Below, in pieces: positions 1 to 5,105 of a stretch of DNA of 5,105 nt. The first letter of the stretch is position 1; each line of letters opens with the position of its first letter. The translations under genes and the position numbers were made by a program. The notes under the pieces were generated by a model. It saw nothing but the letters and a program-made list of their open reading frames with translations, searched no databases and had not been told where the DNA came from. The DNA is taken from assembly GCA_002403175.1 (NCBI GenBank), contig DHHG01000173.1, positions 1-5,105 of the forward strand, written 5' to 3'. The DNA is from Syntrophaceae bacterium UBA4778 (GTDB lineage: Bacteria; Desulfobacterota; Syntrophia; Syntrophales; UBA4778).

Positions 1-180
1 CGTTTCGAGATAAAGATTCTCCTTGTCCCTGAAATAATAGTTAACGGCAGCGAGATTCACCCCCGCCTTGCCGCAGATATCACGTATCGTTGCCTTTCGA
101 AATCCGTATTCCGCGAAAATTTCTCCTGCAGCTTCCAGAATTCGAGACCTCGCATCAGATATATTTGTTTCTTTTTTCAT
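1..180 (-). CDS. TetR/AcrR-family transcriptional regulator, N-terminal part (runs off left edge)
   Basis: This is the first 60 residues of a TetR-type DNA-binding repressor; the ligand-binding C-terminal domain lies outside the window. Seen: an ATG at 180 (reading leftward), an open frame to base 1, and a standard TetR_N helix-turn-helix at about residues 10-57: ARSRILEAAGEIFAEYGF, then the turn and recognition helix (KATIRDICGKAGVNLAAVNYYF), ending in RDKENLY. The wording AAVNYYFRDKENLY is typical of the CecR/YbiH-like branch, where NYYF replaces the commoner YYHF; that subgroup call is weak without the C-terminus. The start gives the usual short lead of about ten residues before helix 1. 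No good Shine-Dalgarno precedes it, so translation may be weak, as is common for repressors. It is divergent from the MFS exporter gene and shares a 172-base control region with it, so it most likely regulates that gene and itself (inference). Confidence 0.93.
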   Translation of the reverse strand, partial: MKKETNISDARSRILEAAGEIFAEYGFRKATIRDICGKAGVNLAAVNYYFRDKENLYLET

Positions 181-200
181 ATCAGCTTTTCTATCACTTG

Positions 201-221
201 TTTTAAACGTATGTATTAAAA
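201..221. promoter_or_regulatory. Second, weaker inverted repeat near the regulator gene
   Basis: TTTTAA (201-206) and TTAAAA (216-221) are inverted complements separated by 9 bases. A TTGCAA at 233-238, read on the minus strand, sits 17 bases before TACATA (215-210). That could be a poor -35/-10 pair for the regulator gene, in which case this repeat would overlap its promoter. The arms are pure A/T in an A/T-rich stretch, so chance is a real alternative. No convincing -35/-10 pair could be assigned to the exporter on the plus strand. Confidence 0.2.
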
Positions 222-250
222 GATTGTTCGCTTTGCAAGTTATTTTTTAT

Positions 251-273
251 TTTTTTCCAAAATATGGAAAAAA
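251..273. promoter_or_regulatory. 23-bp palindrome, candidate TetR operator in the divergent promoter region
   Basis: Seen directly: 9-base arms TTTTTTCCA (251-259) and TGGAAAAAA (265-273) are exact inverted complements around a 5-base centre, whose inner A/T pair also matches. It lies nearly midway between the two divergent starts (about 70 bases from the regulator ATG and 80 from the exporter ATG). TetR-family dimers usually bind palindromes of 15-30 bp in such gaps, so this is the leading operator candidate (inference). It is too A/T rich and has too little GC stem to look like a terminator. Confidence 0.5.
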
Positions 274-352
274 TGCCAAAATAAATAGGGTAATTGTTGA
301 ATTCGGCAGCGAGCGCATTCCTGTTTAAATCAAATCGGTATGCTGAGTGATT

Positions 353-1642
353 ATGAAATCAAGTGAAAATAAGGAAATAGCCCTTCGGTTTTTATGGAGG
401 GCATTTCGGCACAGAAATTACAGGCTTTTTTTCAGCGGTCAGAGTGCCTCTCTTATAGGAACCTGGATGCAGCAGATTGCGGCGAGCTGGCTTGTATACA
501 GGCTGACCGATTCCGCATTCATGCTTGGTTTGGTAGGGTTTACAGGGCAAATCCCCACATTTATTTTTTCCTCTTTTGCCGGAGTTTATGCAGACCGCTG
601 GAATCGAAGACGCTTCATTATTGCGACACAGACCTTGGCAATGATTCAGGCCTTTGTTCTTGCCTTTCTAACTCTTTCCGGTCACGTTCAGGTCTGGCAT
701 CTGCTGGTTCTAAGCGGATTCCTAGGACTCATAAATGCCTTCGATATCCCGGCTCGCCAGTCGTTTGTTGTTGATCTTATCGAGGATAGGGAAAATCTGG
801 GCAATGCAATTGCGCTGAATTCTTTTATTTTCAATGGGGCACGCCTGATCGGCCCTTCTCTTGCAGGTCTATTGATCGTCCTTTTCGGGGAGGGTATTTG
901 TTTTTTAATCAATGGGATTAGTTTTATCGGGATCGTTATGGCTCTTTTAGCCATTCAGGTCGCGGATTCCCCAAAGGCGCAAAGCAAGGGGAGGTTTTGG
1001 CAGGATCTCTTGGAAGGGTATGCTTATGCATTTGGATTCACGCCGATCCGCGCTATTCTCCTTCAGCTTGCACTTATCAGCTTTATGGGGGTCCCTTATT
1101 CTATCCTGATGCCGGTTTTTGCCAGGGATATTCTCGATGGGGGCTCATTCACGTTGGGGATCCTGATCGCCTCTTCCGGTTTCGGCGCCCTTACAGGAGC
1201 CGCATTTCTGGCCGCAAGAAGAACGATTCTCGGTTTGGGCAGGCTGATCGCTTTCTCTTCGGGGTGCTTCGGCATAGCTGTCTTTATTTTTGCCTTATCC
1301 CGGTCTGTGTTTCTTTCCTTAATAATGCTCTATGTTGTCGGATTCGGTATGATCGTTCAAATGGCCGCGAGCAATACCGTTTTGCAGAGTATTGTAGATG
1401 ATGAGAAACGTGGTCGCGTTATGAGTCTGTTTGCGATTGCCGGAATGGGTATGGTCCCGTTTGGAAGCCTCTTTGCCGGAGCAATGGCGTCGCGGATCGG
1501 AGCCCCTCAAACGGTAATGATCTGTGGTGCCGTATGCATGATTGGCGCGCTGATCTTTGCCGGTTACCTCCCCCGTATCCGGGAAAAAATACGGCCTGTT
1601 TACGTTCAAAAAGGCATCATCAATGATTTGCCTTCCGAATAG
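353..1642 (+). CDS. MFS exporter, EntS/MFS_3 (DHA3-like) type
   Basis: A 429-residue inner-membrane proton-driven exporter of the major facilitator superfamily, in the branch containing the enterobactin exporter EntS and macrolide/drug efflux pumps. Seen: about 12 hydrophobic segments (roughly residues 23-47, 54-78, 88-109, 113-130, 156-178, 182-202, then a cytoplasmic loop, then 232-258, 267-287, 297-315, 318-337, 362-380, 386-405). The MFS loop 2-3 motif appears as DRWNRRR (81-87). DIPARQSFVVDL (131-142), RLIGPSLAG (164-172) and EKRGRVMSL (351-359) are hallmarks of this branch, as is the C-terminal tail PRIREKIRPVYVQKGI. Length is normal and no frame damage is seen. The ATG at 353 is preferred because TGAG (344-347) lies five bases upstream; a GTG two codons earlier (347) is an alternative. 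The divergent TetR gene suggests induction by a toxic or signalling compound. The substrate cannot be read from sequence: drug, siderophore or metabolite are all possible. Confidence 0.92.
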   Translation: MKSSENKEIALRFLWRAFRHRNYRLFFSGQSASLIGTWMQQIAASWLVYRLTDSAFMLGLVGFTGQIPTFIFSSFAGVYADRWNRRRFIIATQTLAMIQAFVLAFLTLSGHVQVWHLLVLSGFLGLINAFDIPARQSFVVDLIEDRENLGNAIALNSFIFNGARLIGPSLAGLLIVLFGEGICFLINGISFIGIVMALLAIQVADSPKAQSKGRFWQDLLEGYAYAFGFTPIRAILLQLALISFMGVPYSILMPVFARDILDGGSFTLGILIASSGFGALTGAAFLAARRTILGLGRLIAFSSGCFGIAVFIFALSRSVFLSLIMLYVVGFGMIVQMAASNTVLQSIVDDEKRGRVMSLFAIAGMGMVPFGSLFAGAMASRIGAPQTVMICGAVCMIGALIFAGYLPRIREKIRPVYVQKGIINDLPSE

Positions 1643-1790
1643 CTGTAGAAAAAAATTTTATTCATACCTTATCTTTTATTTATTTTTGAGAACACATCCG
1701 CTAAGATATTTTTCGAGTCTTGAGCATATCTCGAAGTATTGATCACTCCTGTAAGCATCAGACCTCGTTCAAGGGGAAAACAACAAGAAA
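1643..1790 (+). other. Intergenic region: leader of the GH57-GT fusion gene, with a weak hairpin
   Basis: An A+T-rich 148-base gap between two plus-strand genes. It holds a possible hairpin with TTCGAG (1712-1717) pairing to CTCGAA (1730-1735) across a 12-base loop. This is not followed by a U-tract, so it is not a standard terminator. A T-rich run at 1674-1687 comes before the hairpin, not after it. A weak promoter candidate is TTGAGA (1686-1691) with TATTTT (1707-1712) at 15-base spacing, shorter than ideal. AAGGGG (1771-1776) resembles a Shine-Dalgarno but is 14 bases from the ATG at 1791, longer than usual. The gap and the unrelated functions argue that the downstream gene has its own promoter, but the sequence does not prove it. 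Confidence 0.3.
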
Positions 1791-4505
1791 ATGGTTTTAG
1801 CGGCTTTCTATTTTCAGATGCACCAACCGATGCGCCTGCATCCGGACCGTGATAAATTTATATGGTCCGATAAGGATAAACAAATTTTCCTGGAAACAGC
1901 CGAGCTGTGCTACCTGCCTGCCACCCGTTTGTTTATTGAACTCGTATCGGCCTACCCCGATTTTAAAATGATTATGAGCATGAGCGGCACATTCCTTGAG
2001 CAAGCGGAAACGTATTGTCCGGAAGTGATCTGTCTCCTGCAACAACTTCTTGATTCGGGCAAAGGTATCCAGGTGGAGTACCTTGATGAAACCTACTATC
2101 ATTCTCTGACCGGCTTATATGTTGACCAACGGAAACAGGAATTCAGAGACCAGGTTTCTTTGCATCGCGATATGATGAAACGCTTTTTCGGGATAAGGCC
2201 GATATCTTTCCGGAATACGGATCTCATTTATAACAATGAGATTGCGGCGGTAGTGGATGATATGGGGTACAAATCCATGCTCAGTGAAAGGTGGGCGGGA
2301 ACGCATCTTCAGAATGGATACGGCATTCCTCCTAATCAGATATTTAAGGCCAAGGGGAGCAATCTTGTCGTCATACCCAGGAACAATGAGCTAAGTGGAG
2401 CAATTTGCGCCCAGTTTGGCAAAAAGGGGCTGACTCCCCGGGAATATCTGGACCGGATTACATCCACAACAGACCCGGCGGTAATGCTCGGGTATGATTG
2501 CGAACATATAGGCGCTTGGATTCGGAAGGACAAAGGCATCTTTGATTTCTGGCGGGAAATGCCCAAGCTCCTGTCGGAATCTCCCGAGGTGGAAGTTGTT
2601 ACTGCAACAGAGATTGCAGAGCGCTTCCAGGATGTCGATTGTCCTGTATTCGATATGAATGAGTCCTTCGAGACATCCTGGAAAAATGTTGGACTGAACG
2701 CACTTGGACAAAAAGATATCAAGAGGATCGGGCATCTAACCCAGTACGAAATTTTTAAAGATATCGAAAGCATCGGAACTGACGCCAGAAAAGCGGGAGG
2801 CGATCTGTTAAGGAAATGGCGATATCTTACGGAATCCGATCATATCTGTTTTATCAGGGAAGGTAGATTCGGAACCAGGCCCTTTCATCACTATATAAAC
2901 CCGTATGGCAAGTCTACCGTAGCGCCCGCTCACATCATCACCAGGAAAATTGACAATCTGGAGATGACAATCAGAAGATTTCAAATCCTCCGCAAACGGG
3001 AAAAAACAGTCGTATTGATCATCAGCCCCGAAACTGGGAAATTGCCTGAAGAAATGGGCGCTTTGGCCCAGTATATTTCCGGCAAAAGCGGAGGACAGGG
3101 TGAAGTTGTTTCCGCTCTCTGTAATGGGCTTGTCGAGAGGGGAATTGAAGTCCATCTGGCTACTTTGAATCTGAAGAAACGTTTCCAGTGGGAATCAGGA
3201 ATGGATGAGATGGGGTGGCGGCAGATGCGATACCGAATCGATCCCGACCGGATTCATCTGGTCAGTTCCTCTTTGTTTGCTGAGAACATGAGCGCCTATT
3301 CGGGAAATCCCGTTCTGACCGCAGCTGAATTTCAGCGCGAGATAGTAAACAACGTTATCAAGATAATCAGGGCCAAAAGTCAGGGGAGACTGATCGTCCA
3401 CTCCAATGACTGGATGGCGGGAGGGGTAATTACGGCATATGCAAAATCAACAGGGTTGCCGGTGCTGCATACCGTTCATAATATCTTTACCGGGAAGATT
3501 CCTCTGGAAATGCTCAATGGGGTAGATCTCAACAGCATGGCATATGATGTCTACCTTACGCATGAGAACGGCAGAAGCTATCTGGACAGCCAGGCCACGG
3601 CAATTAAAAGCGCAACCTTGATCAATTTTGTCGGTGAGAAATTTCTGCATGAAGTTGTTGAGGATTATTTCATGGATCGACCGATTGTGCCATGGAGTGT
3701 GCGTGAGGAGGTTAAACAAAAATACCGTCACAATGCAGCCATTTCTATCATCAATGCTCCTGCTCCATACATGTATCCGGAAAGATGCGAATCGCTCGTC
3801 CGAAAATTCGGTCCGGATGAAGACGTGCTCCAGGCAAAAAAAGAAAACAAGGTAGAATTCCAAAGGCGGCTGGGACTGCTGGTAGATCCGGAAGCCATCC
3901 TTTTCTACTGGCCGTCTCGCCTGGATCCGCTCCAAAAAGGAATCGAGCTCATCGAAAATATCGCGCTACGTTTCGTGATCGAGCACGGAGATGTTCAGAT
4001 CGCCTTCATTGCGGACGGAGTGGGGGGAGACCGGACCCACACGGAGATTCTGGGGAGAATCGCCTTTGCATCCGGAGGCAAGATTGCGTATCATCCTTAT
4101 GATGGAGATCTGTCTATGCTCGGGTTTGCTGCCGCAAGCGACGTGTTCGGAGCCTCCCTGTATGAACCTTGCGGACAGATAGACCAGGTCGGTAATTTGT
4201 TTGGAGCTACTGCAACCAATCGCGATACGGGCGGGTATAATGATAAGATCAGGGAATTAAGGCTGAAAATAATGGGTTCTCCTCAGGATGTCGGAAACGG
4301 CTTTCTTTTCAGGAATTACGACCCCGGCGGTTTATGGTATGCGATGTACAACAGCGTCATTTTCCATCGCTTGCCGGAGGCGGTCCGGGCGGAACAGATC
4401 GTGAGGATCATGAAAGAGTCCAGAGAAACATACGATCTGGGGACGATGATTGCACAATATATCCGGACCTATGAGCGTTTGAACAACGGGAAGCCGTTGG
4501 TTTAG
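1791..4505 (+). CDS. GH57 alpha-amylase-like domain fused to GT5-like glycogen/starch synthase domain
   Basis: A 904-residue, probably cytoplasmic protein (no signal peptide) with two carbohydrate-active domains. Residues 1-400 resemble short GH57 amylases: motif 1 FYFQMHQPMRL (HQP at 11-13), motif 2 VEYLDETYYHSL (95-106), motif 3 FRNTDLIYNNEIA (140-152), motif 4 YDCEHIGAW (235-243), and the late LTESDHICF and HHYINPYG stretches. In motif 3, relatives have FRNTELIY with the catalytic Glu; here it is Asp144. The motif 4 acid appears kept as Asp236. Residues 405-904 resemble GT-B glycogen synthases: KSGGQGE (432-438) for the KxGG glycine loop, HSNDW (537-541) for HxHDW, HTVHNIFTG (560-568), SRLDPLQKG (709-717) with Arg710 and Lys716, and YEPCGQIDQVGNLFGA (791-806) followed by RDTGG (811-815). 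Such synthases add glucose from ADP- or UDP-glucose to alpha-1,4-glucan. The start is set by the GH57 motif beginning almost at residue 1. Expected role: glycogen-like polymer synthesis or remodelling. GT activity is likely; GH57 hydrolysis is doubtful. GT4 rather than GT5 membership is the main alternative for the second half. Confidence 0.88.
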   Translation: MVLAAFYFQMHQPMRLHPDRDKFIWSDKDKQIFLETAELCYLPATRLFIELVSAYPDFKMIMSMSGTFLEQAETYCPEVICLLQQLLDSGKGIQVEYLDETYYHSLTGLYVDQRKQEFRDQVSLHRDMMKRFFGIRPISFRNTDLIYNNEIAAVVDDMGYKSMLSERWAGTHLQNGYGIPPNQIFKAKGSNLVVIPRNNELSGAICAQFGKKGLTPREYLDRITSTTDPAVMLGYDCEHIGAWIRKDKGIFDFWREMPKLLSESPEVEVVTATEIAERFQDVDCPVFDMNESFETSWKNVGLNALGQKDIKRIGHLTQYEIFKDIESIGTDARKAGGDLLRKWRYLTESDHICFIREGRFGTRPFHHYINPYGKSTVAPAHIITRKIDNLEMTIRRFQILRKREKTVVLIISPETGKLPEEMGALAQYISGKSGGQGEVVSALCNGLVERGIEVHLATLNLKKRFQWESGMDEMGWRQMRYRIDPDRIHLVSSSLFAENMSAYSGNPVLTAAEFQREIVNNVIKIIRAKSQGRLIVHSNDWMAGGVITAYAKSTGLPVLHTVHNIFTGKIPLEMLNGVDLNSMAYDVYLTHENGRSYLDSQATAIKSATLINFVGEKFLHEVVEDYFMDRPIVPWSVREEVKQKYRHNAAISIINAPAPYMYPERCESLVRKFGPDEDVLQAKKENKVEFQRRLGLLVDPEAILFYWPSRLDPLQKGIELIENIALRFVIEHGDVQIAFIADGVGGDRTHTEILGRIAFASGGKIAYHPYDGDLSMLGFAAASDVFGASLYEPCGQIDQVGNLFGATATNRDTGGYNDKIRELRLKIMGSPQDVGNGFLFRNYDPGGLWYAMYNSVIFHRLPEAVRAEQIVRIMKESRETYDLGTMIAQYIRTYERLNNGKPLV

Positions 4506-4528
4506 AATTTTGGTGTATTCCGTTGCCA
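4506..4528. other. Short convergent gap between the fusion gene and the small membrane gene
   Basis: Only 23 bases separate the stop of the plus-strand fusion gene from the stop of the minus-strand small gene. I see no GC-rich hairpin with a T-tract in either direction, so neither transcript has an obvious intrinsic terminator here. Transcripts may overlap into each other's 3' ends, or termination may be Rho-dependent. Confidence 0.4.
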
Positions 4529-4639
4529 TTACAGCGACTGAATAAAACGGAAGATAATCAGAGCCATCAAACCGATAATGTAGATCATCAGGCAGGATAG
4601 CGCGAATCTGGTTTTTCTGGATAATTGTACACGAGGCAT
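4529..4639 (-). CDS. Predicted 36-residue single-pass membrane protein
   Basis: A short open frame, ATG at 4639 to TAA at 4529-4531, encoding a 36-residue peptide. Seen: a basic N-terminus (MPRVQLSRKTR), then about 20 hydrophobic residues (roughly 13-32, ALSCLMIYIIGLMALIIF) and a short RFIQSL tail. The charge pattern predicts one membrane helix with the basic end in the cytoplasm. GAGAG (plus-strand 4651-4647) lies seven bases before the ATG, a good position for ribosome binding. It starts 38 bases after the stop of the CBS-domain gene on the same strand, so the two could share a transcript. I do not recognise the family. Small single-helix proteins often modulate a larger membrane partner, but no function can be assigned. 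The alternative is a chance frame; the clean basic-then-hydrophobic layout and the ribosome site argue against that. Confidence 0.6.
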   Translation of the reverse strand: MPRVQLSRKTRFALSCLMIYIIGLMALIIFRFIQSL

Positions 4640-4677
4640 AATTTATCTCTCATTCTGATTTTCAATGGATCCAGCCC

Positions 4678-5105
4678 TTAGGCTTTTAATCGTGTTTCAA
4701 TTCCTTTCATGATGTCATTGTAAAAAATAACCCCAAGCAGACGATCGTGACCGTCCACAACCGGCATCATCCGGTAATGATATTTTGCAAACATCTGCGC
4801 AAGGTCTTCCTGCACATCATCTTCTTCCGCCGTGACGGGAGGTGAAGACATGATCTCATTCATGGTCATCTGGTCCGCAGCCAGTACGAGCTCCCGTAAA
4901 TCCACCACGCCTAGGAGGGTGCGTTTATCATCATTGACGACGTAAATGTAAGAGATACTCTCCGGCTCTTTTCCCGACGATCTGATCTTCGCCAGTACCT
5001 GTTCCGCCTTCTCATTTTTATGAACGCTGATGTAGTCGGAAGACATCATGTCTTTTGCGGTTATTTCCCGTTCCGACAAGATATCGCGAACACGATCCGC
5101 CTGTT
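4678..5105 (-). CDS. MgtE-like CBS-pair protein, C-terminal part (5' end beyond right edge)
   Basis: The frame is open to the right edge, so the true start is outside; 141 residues are visible, ending at TAA (4678-4680). An internal TTG at 5079 is not the likely start, because the frame upstream (QADRVRDI) continues naturally into LSEREITAKDMM. Seen: two CBS repeats. The first runs from AKDMMSSDYISV through YIYVVNDDKRTLLGVVDLREL; the second from MNEIMSSPPVTAEEDD through MPVVDGHDRLLGVIFYNDIM. The wording, and a preceding helix in the place where MgtE proteins have VRELL before AGGLM, match the cytosolic gate of MgtE magnesium channels. In MgtE this pair binds Mg2+ and nucleotide and is followed by five membrane helices. 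Here the protein stops just after the second CBS repeat (GIETRLKA), so it is a soluble MgtE_N/CBS-type protein, not a complete channel. It probably senses adenine nucleotide or divalent metal for a partner transporter (inference). Confidence 0.88.
   Translation of the reverse strand, partial: QADRVRDILSEREITAKDMMSSDYISVHKNEKAEQVLAKIRSSGKEPESISYIYVVNDDKRTLLGVVDLRELVLAADQMTMNEIMSSPPVTAEEDDVQEDLAQMFAKYHYRMMPVVDGHDRLLGVIFYNDIMKGIETRLKA

Noticed and set aside
68..328. 86-codon open frame on the plus strand across the regulator start and the control region
   Set aside because: It runs antisense to the clear TetR helix-turn-helix, continues through the A/T-rich operator region, and its product shows no recognisable domain.
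340..366. Eight-codon upstream frame starting at ATG 340 and overlapping the exporter start
   Set aside because: It lacks a ribosome site and encodes no recognisable leader-peptide pattern; it is probably a chance ATG.
1712..1735. Hairpin between the exporter and fusion genes as an intrinsic terminator
   Set aside because: The stem is only six base pairs with a 12-base loop, and no T-tract follows it.
1557..1742. 61-codon plus-strand frame overlapping the end of the exporter
   Set aside because: It mostly reads the exporter's C-terminus in another frame and then A/T-rich intergenic DNA, with no ribosome site or domain.
1669..1758. 29-residue minus-strand frame in the gap before the fusion gene
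   Set aside because: Although GAGG precedes its ATG, the product has no membrane, repeat or domain character, it lies antisense to the leader of a large gene, and there is no same-strand neighbour to support it.
3447..3935. 162-codon minus-strand open frame inside the fusion gene
   Set aside because: It is antisense to the well-conserved synthase core and its translation resembles no protein family; it is a shadow of the real gene.

Overview
The window holds four protein genes and one probable small gene of a bacterial chromosome: a divergent regulator/exporter pair, one large carbohydrate enzyme, and a two-gene unit on the opposite strand. There are no RNA genes, insertion sequences or CRISPR repeats. 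Base composition is mixed (roughly half G+C in genes, strongly A+T rich between them). The GH57-type sugar enzyme, an EntS-type exporter under a TetR regulator and a soluble MgtE-like CBS protein together fit an anaerobic Gram-negative bacterium of the Desulfobacterota/Syntrophales kind. That assignment is inference and not firm.

Layout. Bases 1-180 (minus) are the N-terminal 60 residues of a TetR-family repressor that runs off the left edge. Bases 181-352 are an A+T-rich divergent control region with a near-perfect 23-bp palindrome, the best candidate for the repressor's operator. Bases 353-1642 (plus) encode a complete 12-TM major facilitator exporter of the EntS/MFS_3 type. After a 148-base gap, bases 1791-4505 (plus) encode a 904-residue fusion of a GH57 alpha-amylase-like domain and a GT5-like glycogen/starch synthase domain. 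Bases 4678-5105 (minus) are the C-terminal end of a protein with an MgtE-type CBS pair but no membrane domain. Just downstream on the same strand, bases 4529-4639 encode a 36-residue single-pass membrane peptide with a plausible ribosome binding site.

How they work together. The TetR protein probably represses the exporter (and itself) until it binds a ligand, a classical efflux cassette. The fusion protein appears to be a free-standing alpha-glucan enzyme: one half resembles amylases that act on alpha-1,4-glucans, the other resembles synthases that extend them from a nucleotide sugar. Its GH57 half has Asp where relatives have the catalytic Glu, so it may be an altered enzyme or a glucan-binding module. 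The CBS protein and small membrane peptide may form a two-gene unit linked to divalent-cation or nucleotide sensing. The most interesting items are the amylase-like/synthase fusion with the substituted nucleophile, the small membrane protein gene, and the palindrome.
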